From contig CALVFY010000002.1 of assembly GCA_944326945.1 (NCBI GenBank), forward strand, positions 85,274 through 149,273: 64,000 bases of DNA, read 5' to 3'. Source of the stretch: an uncultured Rikenellaceae bacterium (GTDB lineage Bacteria > Bacteroidota > Bacteroidia > Bacteroidales > Rikenellaceae). Below are positions 25,956 through 36,330 of the stretch, piece after piece (position 1 is the stretch's first letter; every line of letters starts with the position of its first letter). A program made the translations under genes and the position numbers. Under the pieces are notes generated by a model that saw only the letters and a list, made by a program, of their open reading frames with translations, did no database searches and was not told the DNA's origin.

Positions 25956-27368
25956 TTACTTCGCCAAAACTCGTTTTTCGATCTCTTCGATTTGAGCACG
26001 GAACGCTTTGTCTGTTTCAATCAGGTTGGAGATAGCCTTGCAGGCATGGAGTACGGTAGCATGATTCTTGCCTCCGATAGCTGCCCCGATTGTGGTAAGC
26101 GGAGCCTTGGTGTGTTGCTTGCTCAGGTACATGGCGATCTGGCGTGCTTGTGCAATTTCTCGCGTTCGTTTCGGTGAACGGAACTTTTCCTCGTCCAGAT
26201 TGAGATATTGGCAAACCACTTTTTGGATGTGGTCTATTGTTATCTCTTTCTGATTGAATTGAACATATACCTTAAGTATTTCTTTAGTTAATGCTACGGT
26301 TATTTTCTTGTTCAGGAAAGAGGCGTTGGCTACCAGTGACGAAAGAGCACCTTCGATCTCTCGGACGTTGGCATTGATGTTGTTTGCGAGAAAATCTATC
26401 ACATCATCCGATACTTCTGTTCCCAGACGAGCAACTTTATTCCGGATAATTTTAATTTTTGTTTCGTAGTCCGGTTGCTGGAGTTGAGCGGATAGTCCCC
26501 ACTTGAAACGAGTGAGCAGCCTTTGTTCGATATCTTTCAATTCAACAGGCGGCTTATCGGAGGTGATGACCAGTTGTTTTCCTGCAAGTTGCAGGTGATT
26601 GAAGATATTGAAAAATGCGTTTTGCGTTTTTTCTTTGCCGGCTAATTCCTGAATATCGTCGATGATCAACACGTCGATCATCTGGTAGAAATGAATAAAG
26701 TCGTTCAGCTCTCCCTTGATGGCGGCATTTTGGAATTGAGACTGGAATTTGTTCATCGACACATAGAGTACTTGCAACTCCGGATGGCGTTGTCTCACTT
26801 CCATGCCGACGGCTTGTATGATATGAGTCTTCCCTAACCCGGAATCACCGTATATATATAAAGGATTGAATGGTGTTTTGCCGGGGTTGACGGCAACTGC
26901 TAAGCCGGCAGATCGCGCCAGTCGATTGCATTCTCCTTCGATGAAACTGTCGAAAGTGTAATTCGGGTTAAGCTGGGGATCGATAACGATTTTTTTGATC
27001 CCCGGAATGATAAACGGATTCTTTATATTTGTGGTGTCCGTTTGGGCGATGAATTTATGAATGGTTGCATTCTCTTTTTCGGAGGCGACTACAGATGTTT
27101 GCGGTTCTGTCTTGGGAACGGCATACCGCAGTTTGGTCTTCAGACCGAACAGTTGGTGAATGATGGGTTTGAGGAAAGGGATGTAGTTCTTTTCGATGTG
27201 ATATACATAACTTTCGTTGGGAACCCTTAAACGCAGGGTGGTTCCGTCAAAGTCCAGAGGTACGATGGGTTTGAACCATTTTACAAACTCCTCTTCGGAG
27301 GTCTGCTCTTTGATACGGGACAAGCAATTCTGCCATATATCGCTATATGTCTGAGTAGTAACAACCAT
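25956..27368 (-). CDS. dnaA: Chromosomal replication initiator DnaA
   Basis: Binds DnaA boxes and opens the origin. 470 residues: N-terminal DnaB-interaction domain, linker, AAA+ domain with Walker A YGDSGLGKTH and Walker B LIIDDIQEL, and a C-terminal helix-turn-helix with TTIGAAIGGKNHATVLHA. It is not next to dnaN or gyrB here. A near-match -7 (CACTTTTG on the minus strand, 27396-27403) may be its promoter. Confidence 0.97.
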   Translation of the reverse strand: MVVTTQTYSDIWQNCLSRIKEQTSEEEFVKWFKPIVPLDFDGTTLRLRVPNESYVYHIEKNYIPFLKPIIHQLFGLKTKLRYAVPKTEPQTSVVASEKENATIHKFIAQTDTTNIKNPFIIPGIKKIVIDPQLNPNYTFDSFIEGECNRLARSAGLAVAVNPGKTPFNPLYIYGDSGLGKTHIIQAVGMEVRQRHPELQVLYVSMNKFQSQFQNAAIKGELNDFIHFYQMIDVLIIDDIQELAGKEKTQNAFFNIFNHLQLAGKQLVITSDKPPVELKDIEQRLLTRFKWGLSAQLQQPDYETKIKIIRNKVARLGTEVSDDVIDFLANNINANVREIEGALSSLVANASFLNKKITVALTKEILKVYVQFNQKEITIDHIQKVVCQYLNLDEEKFRSPKRTREIAQARQIAMYLSKQHTKAPLTTIGAAIGGKNHATVLHACKAISNLIETDKAFRAQIEEIEKRVLAK

Positions 27369-27504
27369 TTTTTGGGATTTGCTATTATTGCACTACAAAA
27401 GTGTAGATAAAATTATTAAAAAAATAGCGTACTCACCTTGTTTATTCAATATTAATTTATATAGAAAAATAAGGGTTTGAGAAGGGTCGATATTTAATCA
27501 ACTG

Positions 27505-27538
27505 ATTGTGAGAAATCATATTTTTTTCCTTATATTTG
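27505..27538 (+). promoter_or_regulatory. Promoter of the phosphohexomutase gene
   Basis: -7 TATATTTG at 27531-27538 and a -33-like ATTG at 27505-27508 with 22 bp between. The start codon is 56 bases further on. The remaining dnaA-side spacer is AT-rich without DnaA boxes that I can see. Confidence 0.5.
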
Positions 27539-27593
27539 TATATAGATTTTTTTAGTTCCGGTCAAATTTATTATAAGTAAAATTGATACTGCT

Positions 27594-29336
27594 ATGAGTA
27601 CAGAACTGGATGCATTGATTATGGAAAAAGCCCGTAAATGGTTGGACGGGGATTATGATGAGGCAACAAAAGCGCGGGTTAAGTATTTGATTGAAAACGA
27701 TAAAAAGGAACTTACCGAAAGTTTTTATAAAGATCTGGAGTTCGGTACGGGGGGGCTTCGAGGCATTATGGGAGTCGGAACCAATCGGATGAATATCTAT
27801 ACGGTAGGTATGGCGACCCAAGGATTGGCAAACTATCTGAAAAAGGCCTTTAAAGGCGAGGAGATTCGCGTAGCGATCAGCCATGACAGTCGGAATAATA
27901 GTCGGCAATTTGCCGAACATGTGGCCGATATTTTTGCATCGAATGGTTTTTCTGTCTTTCTGTTCGATGCGTTACGCCCCACTCCGGAGTTGAGTTTTGC
28001 GATCCGAGAGTTGAATTGTCAGAGCGGCGTGATGGTGACCGCATCCCATAATCCGAAAGAGTATAATGGATATAAAGCTTACTGGTCGGATGGCTCGCAG
28101 GTAACACCTCCTCATGATAAGAATATTATCGACGAGGTGGCCAAGATTACTTCGATCGATCAGATTTTGACCGGAAAGAACAAGGATAATATTACGATTC
28201 TGGATGAACGGTTCGATCAGATTTATCTGGACAAGATTCATTCACTGTCGCTCTCTCCGGAGGCTGTGGCCAAGTTCCACGATATGAAGATTGTCTATAC
28301 TCCGCTACATGGAGCAGGAGTTATTTTGGTTCCTTCGTCGCTCAAACGGTTCGGTTTCACGAACGTGAAGACCGTGAAAGAACAGAATATTCTGGATGGG
28401 AACTTCCCCACGGTGGCTTCGCCCAATCCCGAGGAGCGTACGACAATGAAGATGGCGATCGAATTGGGTGAAAAGGAGAAGGCGGATATAGTGTTGGCTA
28501 CGGATCCCGATTCGGACCGGATTGGCATTGCTCTGCCGGATGAGGATGGAAACTATGTCTTGCTTAACGGCAATCAGACTTGTGTTCTGTTAACGTACTA
28601 TTTATTACGTCGCTGGAGCGAGTTGGGCCGGTTGAATGGACATCAGTATATTGTTAAAACCATTGTGACTTCGGAGATGATGGCTAAAGTGGCCGAATCA
28701 TTTGGGGTGAAATGCTATAATTGTTTGACCGGTTTCAAATATATCGCCAAAATTATTCGGGGTAATGAAGGGACAGGAGAACAGTATATCGGAGGCGGAG
28801 AAGAGAGCTTCGGATATTTGGTCGGCGATTTCGTGCGTGATAAGGACGGGGTCAGTGCATGCTCCATGGCGGCGGAGGCTGCTGCGTGGGCCAGAAGTCA
28901 GGGCACAACGCTTTATGCCATGTTGAAAGAGCTCTATGTACAGTATGGATTCTATAAGGAGGGTCTTGTGTCGGTGATCCGTAAGGGGAAAGAGGGGCAG
29001 GAGGAGATTCGAAAAATGATGGAAGATTATCGTGCGAATCCTCCCAAGACGATTTGTGGCTCGCCGGTAGTGACGGTTAAGGACTATTCTGTGCCCGACA
29101 GTCTTGATGTGGCCACTGGAGAAAAAACAGCTATCGATATTGATAAGTCGAATGTGCTGCAATTCTTGACGGCCGACGGTACGATTATCTCCGTGCGCCC
29201 GTCGGGAACGGAACCCAAGATCAAATATTATTTCGGGGTATGCGAGCCTTTGTGTTGCGTGGCGAAGTTCGACGAGGTCAATGCTCAACTCGATACGAAG
29301 ATTGAACAGATGAAAAAAGAGTTGAAACTGGAATGA
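27594..29336 (+). CDS. Phospho-sugar mutase (phosphoglucomutase/phosphomannomutase)
   Basis: Alpha-D-phosphohexomutase of 580 residues, interconverting hexose 1- and 6-phosphates for glycolysis and sugar nucleotide supply. The phosphoserine loop is TASHNPKEYNGYK, the metal loop DPDSDRIGI, the sugar-binding loop GGEESFGYL and the phosphate-binding loop RPSGTEPKIKYY. The length and GTGGLRGIMG start place it with PgcA-type enzymes; substrate preference is not certain. Confidence 0.94.
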   Translation: MSTELDALIMEKARKWLDGDYDEATKARVKYLIENDKKELTESFYKDLEFGTGGLRGIMGVGTNRMNIYTVGMATQGLANYLKKAFKGEEIRVAISHDSRNNSRQFAEHVADIFASNGFSVFLFDALRPTPELSFAIRELNCQSGVMVTASHNPKEYNGYKAYWSDGSQVTPPHDKNIIDEVAKITSIDQILTGKNKDNITILDERFDQIYLDKIHSLSLSPEAVAKFHDMKIVYTPLHGAGVILVPSSLKRFGFTNVKTVKEQNILDGNFPTVASPNPEERTTMKMAIELGEKEKADIVLATDPDSDRIGIALPDEDGNYVLLNGNQTCVLLTYYLLRRWSELGRLNGHQYIVKTIVTSEMMAKVAESFGVKCYNCLTGFKYIAKIIRGNEGTGEQYIGGGEESFGYLVGDFVRDKDGVSACSMAAEAAAWARSQGTTLYAMLKELYVQYGFYKEGLVSVIRKGKEGQEEIRKMMEDYRANPPKTICGSPVVTVKDYSVPDSLDVATGEKTAIDIDKSNVLQFLTADGTIISVRPSGTEPKIKYYFGVCEPLCCVAKFDEVNAQLDTKIEQMKKELKLE

Positions 29337-29353
29337 TCTGATATATATTGATT

Positions 29354-29391
29354 AAAAAAAGCCATACTCCGATTGAGGGTATGGCTTTTTT
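29354..29391. terminator. Bidirectional terminator after the phosphohexomutase gene
   Basis: Arms GCCATAC (29361-29367) and GTATGGC (29379-29385), extended by A and T runs on the two sides, lie between two converging genes. Confidence 0.85.
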
Positions 29392-29411
29392 AGTTGGGGA
29401 AAGTCTCTAAC

Positions 29412-30047
29412 CTATTTTACCCGGATGATATTCAGTCCGTCACGGATCGGCAGAATGACGTTTTCCACCCGATCGTCCTCCCTTACCATATGATTGAATT
29501 CTGCAATAGCCTGAGTATGCCGGTCGTTGTGTGCAATGGGTTCTACGATTTTACCGTACCAGAGAATGTTGTCCGCCAGAATGATACTTCCGCTGTGGAC
29601 CAGGGCCTGGCTGAACAGCATGTTGTAATAGGCCGGGTATTCGCGTTTGTCCCCGTCGACAAAAACCAGATCATATCTTTCCCCGAGCGATGGAGCCAGT
29701 TCGAGGACCGACCCTATGTGAAGTCTGATCTTTTTGCCATGTTCGCTTCGATCGAAGAATGATTGGGCTAACTCTTGTAGTTCGTCGTCTGTTTCGAAGG
29801 TGTCTATGTGCCCCATTTCATCCAACCCTGAAGCCATGCAGAGTGCTGAATAGCCTGTAAATGTACCTATTTCCAGGATGTTTTGGGGCCTGAGCATGGT
29901 GACGATCATCTTCAGAAACAGTCCTTGTATGTGTCCCGAGATCATGCGCGGCTGAATCATCCTCAGGTGGGTTTGCCGGTCGAGTTCCTGTAATAATGCC
30001 TCTTCTGGTGAGGAGTGAGTTTCTATGTATCGTTCCAGAGCGTCCAT
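29412..30047 (-). CDS. Class I SAM-dependent O-methyltransferase (COMT-like)
   Basis: 211 residues of the O-methyltransferase family 3 fold. The SAM motif is ILEIGTFTGYSAL and the metal/active-site segment is DLVFVDGDKREYPAYY. The natural acceptor is unknown; bacterial members act on catechols or other small hydroxyl compounds. Four bases follow the M16 peptidase stop, so it ends a uvrA-M16-methyltransferase operon. Confidence 0.9.
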   Translation of the reverse strand: MDALERYIETHSSPEEALLQELDRQTHLRMIQPRMISGHIQGLFLKMIVTMLRPQNILEIGTFTGYSALCMASGLDEMGHIDTFETDDELQELAQSFFDRSEHGKKIRLHIGSVLELAPSLGERYDLVFVDGDKREYPAYYNMLFSQALVHSGSIILADNILWYGKIVEPIAHNDRHTQAIAEFNHMVREDDRVENVILPIRDGLNIIRVK

Positions 30048-30051
30048 AGTG

Positions 30052-31266
30052 TTATTTGTAAAGAAGGGCGGATGTGTCGGAGAAAAGATCGTTTGCTACG
30101 TTGAGAATCTCCTCCGGAGTGATGGCCATTATTTTTCTGTATATAGCATTCATGTCGTCGACATGGTTATATACGAGATAGCTTTTGGCAGCACCGAGCA
30201 TGTATCCTTCATTGCTTTCCAGGGCGATGGCCAGTTGTCCCAGGTATTGTTTTTTTGCCATCGAGAGGCGTCGGGCGGAGAGAGGGGTTGATTTCAATAA
30301 GTTGATTTGATTGTTGATGATTTCCAGGCAGCGATCGGTTTTGTCCTTGTCTGTGCCGAAATAGATGGTGAAGATTCCTGAGTCATTGAGAGGTGAATAG
30401 CCTGCCTCCACGCTGTATGACAGCCCATTCTTCTCTCTCAGCGCTACGTTGAGCAGGGAGTTGGCCGATGGCCCGCCCAACAGATTGGTCAACAGGGAGA
30501 GTGTGATTCGTCGCGGGTCGTTGATGCTGTATGCGCGACTTCCTACGATACAATGGGCTTGATGGGTGTTTCGATTGACGGTTTTCTGGAAAGCGACGTA
30601 GGGGCCTGGAGCTTCTCTTGAGAATTGCCGGGGACGACTCTCTACTCCGCCGAAATATTTTTCCACCGTGCGGATAAATGTTTTTTCGGAGATATTGCCG
30701 ATCGAAGAGAAGATCATTCGATCCGTATTGTAGGTTCGTGTTGTGAACCGAAGGATGTCATCTTTGGTGTAACGTAATACGGCTGCTTTCGAACCGAGAA
30801 TGTTGTGTCCTAAAGAGGAGCCTGCGAATAACAGATCTTCGAAGTCGTCGAAAATGCGTTCCGAGGGTGAATCTTTATAAGAGTTTATTTCATCGACGAT
30901 CACCTCTTTTTCTTTTTCCAATTCATGAGGTGGAAAAACGGAATGGAACATGATGTCGGCAATCAACTCGGCAGCTTTGGGGAAATCGCCGCGGAGTGTG
31001 GTGGCGTGTACCACGGTCTCTTCTTTGGTAGTGAAGGCATTGAGTTCACCTCCCAGATTCTCCAACCGACAATTGATATGATAGGCTTTTCGGTGTTCGG
31101 TGCCTTTGAACAGGGTGTGTTCCGTGAGGTGGGCGATGCCTTGTTCTCCCGGAAGTTCGTCCCGGCTGCCGGCGCCTACGGTCAAAGCACAATAGGCTAC
31201 GGCCGATTTAACCCGTTTGTGAATGCAGCGGATTCCGTTCGATAGAGTATGTGTATAGAATTCCAT
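30052..31266 (-). CDS. M16 family metallopeptidase
   Basis: 404 residues, single-chain processing-peptidase type. The inverted zinc motif HLTEH is near residue 47, and the downstream Glu ligand is in the EVIVDEINSYKD segment, so it should be catalytically active. No signal peptide is visible, which suggests a cytoplasmic location. Substrate unknown. Second gene after uvrA (33 bp gap). Confidence 0.93.
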   Translation of the reverse strand: MEFYTHTLSNGIRCIHKRVKSAVAYCALTVGAGSRDELPGEQGIAHLTEHTLFKGTEHRKAYHINCRLENLGGELNAFTTKEETVVHATTLRGDFPKAAELIADIMFHSVFPPHELEKEKEVIVDEINSYKDSPSERIFDDFEDLLFAGSSLGHNILGSKAAVLRYTKDDILRFTTRTYNTDRMIFSSIGNISEKTFIRTVEKYFGGVESRPRQFSREAPGPYVAFQKTVNRNTHQAHCIVGSRAYSINDPRRITLSLLTNLLGGPSANSLLNVALREKNGLSYSVEAGYSPLNDSGIFTIYFGTDKDKTDRCLEIINNQINLLKSTPLSARRLSMAKKQYLGQLAIALESNEGYMLGAAKSYLVYNHVDDMNAIYRKIMAITPEEILNVANDLFSDTSALLYK

Positions 31267-31299
31267 GTTCGGGTATTGGATGTTTGCGAGATTTGAAGG

Positions 31300-34116
31300 T
31301 CATTCGACTTTAGAGAGTTGTTCGTGTAGGGCGAGGAATTGTCCCGTGTAGCTCTCCTTGCATTTGGCCAAATCTCGAGGAGTCCCTTCAAAGACGATAT
31401 TTCCTCCCTTGTCACCTGCTTCCGGACCCAGGTCGATCACCCAGTCGGAGCATTTGATAACCTCCATATTGTGTTCTACGATGACTATTGTATGACCTTT
31501 GGCCATTAGTGCGTTGAACGAAGCCAAGAGTTTGTTGATGTCGTGGAAATGCAAGCCGGTCGTAGGTTCGTCGAAAATGAACATGATCGGACCTGCTGCG
31601 TTTTCTTTCAGCAGGAAGTAGGCCAGTTTAACACGCTGACTTTCGCCTCCAGATAGTGTGGAGGACGATTGTCCCAATTTGATATAGCCTAATCCGACGT
31701 CTTGCAGAGTTTTGAGTTTTTCGACGATCTTTTTGTTGATAGCGTCTTTTTCCTGATATTTTCTAAAAAATTCGATAGCGTCGTCTACGGTCATTTCCAG
31801 TACGTCATAGATCGAGAGATCGTGATATTTGACCTCCAGAATCTCATCCTTGAACCGTTTGCCGCCACAACTTTCGCATTTGAGCTCCACGTCGGCCATG
31901 AATTGCATCCCGACCTTGATGAAGCCTTCGCCCTGACACTCCTCACAGCGTCCGCCGGCGATGTTGAATGAAAAATGGGAGGGATTCAGTGCGTTGTGTT
32001 TTGCATAGGGTTGATCTGCAAACAGTTTTCGAATGTCATCGTAAGCCTTGATATAGGTGACCGGATTGGATCGGGAGGACTTTCCTATCGGATTTTGATC
32101 CACCATTTCGATCGACTTGAGCAGGGAGACGTCGCCTTTCAGTTGTTCGAAACTACCCGGTTTAAGTCCTGTTTCGTACAGTTCCCGACGGATAGCCGGA
32201 TAGAGAATTCCCTTGACTAACGAGGATTTTCCGCTGCCACTCACACCTGTCACACACGTAATCACCCCTAATGGTATCTTCACGTCTATTCCTTTCAGAT
32301 TGTTTTCCCGAGCCCCGACGATTTCTATGTAGTTGTTCCAACGACGAAAGTGTGCGGGTGCTTTGATGGTTTTGCGTCCGGTGAGGTAATCGGCCGTCAG
32401 GCTGTTTTTGGCTTTTATCAATTGATCGATCGGACCGCTGAACACCACTTGTCCTCCGTTGTAACCTGCTTCGGGACCGATGTCTATGATTTGGTCTGCA
32501 GCCCGTATGATCTCTTCTTCGTGTTCTACTACGATAACCGTATTTCCCAGATCGCGCAGTTGTTTGAGTACACCGATCAGACGGTGAGTGTCTCTGGGGT
32601 GCAGTCCTATACTGGGTTCATCCAGGATATAAAGCGACCCGGTCAGGTTACTCCCGAGCGAGGTGGACAGGTTGATTCGTTGACTTTCCCCGCCCGACAG
32701 TGTCGAGGAGAGCCGGTCGAGGGTCAGGTAACCTAATCCTACGTCCAACAGATATTGCAGGCGGTTTCGTATCTCGATGAGAATCCGATTGGCTGCTTTT
32801 GAATCGTGTTCGTCCAATTGGAGATTTGCAAAAAACGGAACCAGTTCCTCGACGGGCATTCGAACCAGATCTGGAATGGTTTTACCTCCTATTTTTACAT
32901 ACAGAGCCTCTTTTCTCAATCGTCCTCCGCCGCAGTCGGGGCAAGTCGTTTTTCCGGTATATCGAGAGAGCATCACTCGGAATTGGATTTTATAGCGCTC
33001 TCCTTCCAGAAATTTGAAAAATTCATCCAGTCCATGAAAATATTGATTTCCACGCCACAGGAGTGTTTTCTGTTCTCGAGTCAGCTCGAAATAGGGGACA
33101 TGGATCGGGAATCCGAACTTGGAGGCGTTATTGACCAGTTGCTCGTTCCACCACTTCATGGTTTCACCTCTCCAGCAGGCGATTGCCCCTTCGTAGATTG
33201 TTTTAGTTTTGTCCGGGACCACCAGGTCTTCGTCGATACCCACTACTTTGCCATAGCCTTCGCAACGGGGACAGGCTCCGATCGGGTTATTGAAGCTGAA
33301 AAGATATTCCGTGGGTTGTTCGAATTCGATACCGTCGGCCTCGAATCGGGAGGAGAATTCTTCGCAGTGGCCGTCTTCCGAAAAGATTCGACACAAGCCT
33401 TCTCCATAACTGAATGCACGGGCAACGGAATCGCCGAATCGGCTGAGCGATTCTTCGTCAGCAGCGGCTCTTCCTCGATCAATTACTATATTAATGGTTT
33501 GGGGATCAGTGTTTTCTTGAATTCCGGGCAGAAAATCTTCGATCAATTCCGTTTGACCGTTGCAGATCACTCGTTGCAGACCGTCTTTGAGCAGCAGGGT
33601 GAGTTTTTCGATGATCCCCTGCCCTTCCGACAGTTTCAGTGGAGCGGCAATCATCATGCGGCTACCCGGCGGTAGAGAGGTAATATAGGATACTACATCG
33701 CTGACATAGTGTATTTTGACCTCTTTCCCCGATATCGGAGAGTAGGTTTTTCCGATACGTGCATAGAGTAATTTCAGATAGTCGTATATTTCGGTGGACG
33801 TTCCTACCGTAGAACGAGGGTTGCGTGTATTGACTTTCTGTTCGATGGCGATGGCGGGAGCGATACCCGTGATGGAGTCCACATCCGGTTTGTCGATTCT
33901 GCCCAGGAATTGGCGTGCATAGGCCGAAAGACTTTCCACGTAGCGCCGTTGTCCTTCGGCGAAGATCGTATCGAACGCCAAAGTCGATTTCCCGGAGCCG
34001 GACAACCCCGTGATGACTACCAGTCGATTGTGGGGAATGTCCACCTCTATGTTTTTGAGGTTATGTACTCTGGCACCTTTTATGTGAATGGATTGTATCT
34101 CCTTTTTACTGCTCAT
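31300..34116 (-). CDS. uvrA: Excinuclease ABC subunit A
   Basis: Damage recognition ATPase of nucleotide excision repair. 938 residues from ATG 34114-34116; a 14-residue extension to 34158 is unlikely because [20 protein letters not shown] is the usual start. Two ABC cassettes carry Walker [15 protein letters not shown] and [10 protein letters not shown], with two LSGGESQR signatures. Zinc modules are at [16 protein letters not shown] and [16 protein letters not shown]. Heads the uvrA-M16-methyltransferase operon. Confidence 0.98.
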   Translation of the reverse strand: MSSKKEIQSIHIKGARVHNLKNIEVDIPHNRLVVITGLSGSGKSTLAFDTIFAEGQRRYVESLSAYARQFLGRIDKPDVDSITGIAPAIAIEQKVNTRNPRSTVGTSTEIYDYLKLLYARIGKTYSPISGKEVKIHYVSDVVSYITSLPPGSRMMIAAPLKLSEGQGIIEKLTLLLKDGLQRVICNGQTELIEDFLPGIQENTDPQTINIVIDRGRAAADEESLSRFGDSVARAFSYGEGLCRIFSEDGHCEEFSSRFEADGIEFEQPTEYLFSFNNPIGACPRCEGYGKVVGIDEDLVVPDKTKTIYEGAIACWRGETMKWWNEQLVNNASKFGFPIHVPYFELTREQKTLLWRGNQYFHGLDEFFKFLEGERYKIQFRVMLSRYTGKTTCPDCGGGRLRKEALYVKIGGKTIPDLVRMPVEELVPFFANLQLDEHDSKAANRILIEIRNRLQYLLDVGLGYLTLDRLSSTLSGGESQRINLSTSLGSNLTGSLYILDEPSIGLHPRDTHRLIGVLKQLRDLGNTVIVVEHEEEIIRAADQIIDIGPEAGYNGGQVVFSGPIDQLIKAKNSLTADYLTGRKTIKAPAHFRRWNNYIEIVGARENNLKGIDVKIPLGVITCVTGVSGSGKSSLVKGILYPAIRRELYETGLKPGSFEQLKGDVSLLKSIEMVDQNPIGKSSRSNPVTYIKAYDDIRKLFADQPYAKHNALNPSHFSFNIAGGRCEECQGEGFIKVGMQFMADVELKCESCGGKRFKDEILEVKYHDLSIYDVLEMTVDDAIEFFRKYQEKDAINKKIVEKLKTLQDVGLGYIKLGQSSSTLSGGESQRVKLAYFLLKENAAGPIMFIFDEPTTGLHFHDINKLLASFNALMAKGHTIVIVEHNMEVIKCSDWVIDLGPEAGDKGGNIVFEGTPRDLAKCKESYTGQFLALHEQLSKVE

Positions 34117-34212
34117 GTAAGCTGGAATTAGCGGGTAAAGATAGTGAAAAACGAGCAATAAAAAGTGTGAAGGATAGAAATTTCGTTGTTTGCCCTATGA
34201 GGAAGAGTGTAT

Positions 34213-34266
34213 GAAAAATTCCGGATATGAGACTCGTCGATTTTAAAAGAGCCTTATATCCGGAAT
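34213..34266 (-). terminator. Probable terminator of the pyrBI operon
   Basis: Inverted repeat ATTCCGGATAT (34218-34228) and ATATCCGGAAT (34256-34266) with a long 27-base loop. On the minus strand the stem is followed by TTTTT. The loop length makes it less certain than the others. Confidence 0.6.
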
Positions 34267-34288
34267 CGATATTTTACAGGTGGGGAGA

Positions 34289-34753
34289 TTATTTGATAAG
34301 TTCCATCTGTTTTTGGTAGGTGATTTTTTCGCAATAATGGCATTTGAGGGCGATCTCATCACTGTTAATTACGTCGAAAGAGGTGGTCATCGGCTCATTG
34401 TTGGTGATGCACTTGGGGTTTGAGCAGCGGACAAATCCTTCGATGTGTTCGGGTACGGTGATTTTGCGTTTTTCGACCACCTCATAGTTCTTGATGATAT
34501 TGACCACGGCCATCGGAGCGATCAAAGCCAGTCGATTGATCTCTTCCTGTTGGCAATAACGGTCGTTGATTTTGATAATCGCTTTGCTTCCCATGCGTTT
34601 ACTTTCGAGATTGGTGCCGAAGGTCATACGATGGGTATCGGTATCGAGTTTCAGGATTTTAATGATCTTGAACAGGCTGTCCGAGGGAATATGGTCGATA
34701 ACCGTACCGTTCTCGATGGCTCGTACCTCCATTCTTTTGTCTGTGGTTGTCAT
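34289..34753 (-). CDS. pyrI: Aspartate carbamoyltransferase regulatory subunit
   Basis: Allosteric subunit that binds nucleotides and holds the catalytic trimers together. 154 residues: N-terminal nucleotide-binding domain and a C-terminal zinc domain with four Cys in CSNPKC and CHYCEK. Seven bases after pyrB. Its presence predicts a class B-type, CTP/ATP-responsive ATCase. Confidence 0.96.
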   Translation of the reverse strand: MTTTDKRMEVRAIENGTVIDHIPSDSLFKIIKILKLDTDTHRMTFGTNLESKRMGSKAIIKINDRYCQQEEINRLALIAPMAVVNIIKNYEVVEKRKITVPEHIEGFVRCSNPKCITNNEPMTTSFDVINSDEIALKCHYCEKITYQKQMELIK

Positions 34754-34760
34754 ATTGCGT

Positions 34761-35672
34761 CTATTTTTTTACTCCTAACAGGTAACTGATGATGGCCATA
34801 CGGGTATAGACTCCGTTTTCGGTCTGATTGAAATAGTAGGCTTTGGGATTGGAATCCACGTCCGTAGCGATTTCGTTCACTCTGGGCAGTGGATGCAGAA
34901 TGCGCATATTGGGCTTTGTTCCCTCAAGCATGCTGTTGCGCAGCACATAGACATTTTTGACCCGTTCATATTCCATGGGGTCTGTGAAACGTTCGCGCTG
35001 CACCCGGGTCATGTAGACGATGTCGGCCTGGTTGATAGCTTCGTCTATTTCGCGTTTCTCCTCGAAAGGCAGTCCTTTTTCTTTGAGGAACAATTTGTAT
35101 TCGTCGGGTAGTTGCAGTTCGGGAGGGGCTACGAAAGTGAATTTCGTGTTGAAATGCGACAGGGCTTGGAGCAGGGAGTGTACCGTACGACCATATTTCA
35201 GGTCGCCGATCATCATGATGTTGATTCCGTCCAGTCCGCCCTGGGTTTTTTTGATGGAATAGAGGTCGAGCAGTGTTTGTGATGGATGCTGGTTGGCTCC
35301 ATCGCCGGCATTCACTACGGGGACTTTCGATATTTCGCTGGCATATCGGGGGGCGCCTTCCAGGCTGTGACGCATCACGATCATGTCGCAGTAGTTGGAG
35401 ATTGTGGTGATTGTGTCGTGAAAGGTCTCACCTTTTGATACACTGGTGTTGGCTGTATCCGAGAAGCCGATCACGCGGGCTCCGAGTCGATTGATGGCGC
35501 TCTCGAAGCTGAGACGCGTGCGGGTCGAGGGTTCGAAAAAGAGTGAGGCGATCACTCGGCCCTCCAATAAGGGTTGATAGGGATTGGCTTCGAATTCTGC
35601 CGCCAGTTCCGTGATGTGGATAATCTCTTCCTTTGAGAAATCCGTAATGGAAATAAGGTTTTTCTTTCCCAT
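34761..35672 (-). CDS. pyrB: Aspartate carbamoyltransferase catalytic subunit
   Basis: Condenses carbamoyl phosphate with aspartate, the committed step of pyrimidine synthesis. 303 residues. The carbamoyl phosphate loop [15 protein letters not shown], the second active-site loop [10 protein letters not shown] and the aspartate-side [11 protein letters not shown] are intact. It lies 27 bp after the yigZ gene in a leftward operon. Confidence 0.97.
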   Translation of the reverse strand: MGKKNLISITDFSKEEIIHITELAAEFEANPYQPLLEGRVIASLFFEPSTRTRLSFESAINRLGARVIGFSDTANTSVSKGETFHDTITTISNYCDMIVMRHSLEGAPRYASEISKVPVVNAGDGANQHPSQTLLDLYSIKKTQGGLDGINIMMIGDLKYGRTVHSLLQALSHFNTKFTFVAPPELQLPDEYKLFLKEKGLPFEEKREIDEAINQADIVYMTRVQRERFTDPMEYERVKNVYVLRNSMLEGTKPNMRILHPLPRVNEIATDVDSNPKAYYFNQTENGVYTRMAIISYLLGVKK

Positions 35673-35699
35673 GTCCTTTTTTTCGTATCTTGAGTGAAT

Positions 35700-36311
35700 T
35701 TATTTGTATCCGAGGTGTTCGATCGAGACGTCTTCGCATTTTTCCAGACGGGCGAGTAGTTCGGCTTCACGTCCTCGTCGGATAGCCAGCCGGATGGTGC
35801 AGAGATTGTCGAAAGACTGATTGATTATTTTGGGTTGCATCTCTTTTATCACTTTCATTACTTCATTCATGGCCAGATAAGAGAAGTTTACCTCCAGCCG
35901 GGCATCTACGGTTCTCTGTTCGATTTGAGCCGCATCCAATACGGCTGCCGTAGATTCCCGATAGGCCCCGATCAATCCCGGTACACCCAACTTTGTTCCT
36001 CCGAAATAACGTACCACAACCACCAGCAGATTGGTCACCTCTTTCGAGAGCATCTGTCCCAGTATTGGTTTGCCGGCCGTTCCCGAAGGTTCTCCGTCGT
36101 CATTGGCTCTGAACAGTTCTCCTTTCGGACCCAGCCTCCAGGCGTAACAATGATGAGTAGCATCGTAGTATCGTTTTCGTAGTGCCTCCAGCAGAGGTTT
36201 TATCTCCTCTTCTTCCTCGACAGGGTAAGCGTAAGCCAAAAAACGGCTGCCTCTTTCTCGGAGAGTGGCCTCGGCAGGTGCGGCGATCGTACGGTAACTA
36301 TCCTCCTCCAA
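35700..36311 (-). CDS. YigZ family protein (IMPACT-like)
   Basis: 203 residues with an N-terminal UPF0029/IMPACT domain. The characteristic DATHHCYAWRLG, DDGEPSGTAGKPIL and VVVRYFGGTKLGVPGL segments are all present, followed by a C-terminal ferredoxin-like domain. The biochemical role in bacteria is not firmly established. Placed between lepB and pyrB in the operon. Confidence 0.9.
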   Translation of the reverse strand: MEEDSYRTIAAPAEATLRERGSRFLAYAYPVEEEEEIKPLLEALRKRYYDATHHCYAWRLGPKGELFRANDDGEPSGTAGKPILGQMLSKEVTNLLVVVVRYFGGTKLGVPGLIGAYRESTAAVLDAAQIEQRTVDARLEVNFSYLAMNEVMKVIKEMQPKIINQSFDNLCTIRLAIRRGREAELLARLEKCEDVSIEHLGYK

Positions 36312-36330
36312 CGTGAAATGAACTTAAGGT

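Noticed and set aside
27369..27593. AT-rich dnaA upstream region as a replication origin
   Set aside because: I found no cluster of DnaA boxes (TTATCCACA-like) and no dnaN next to dnaA, so oriC is not supported.
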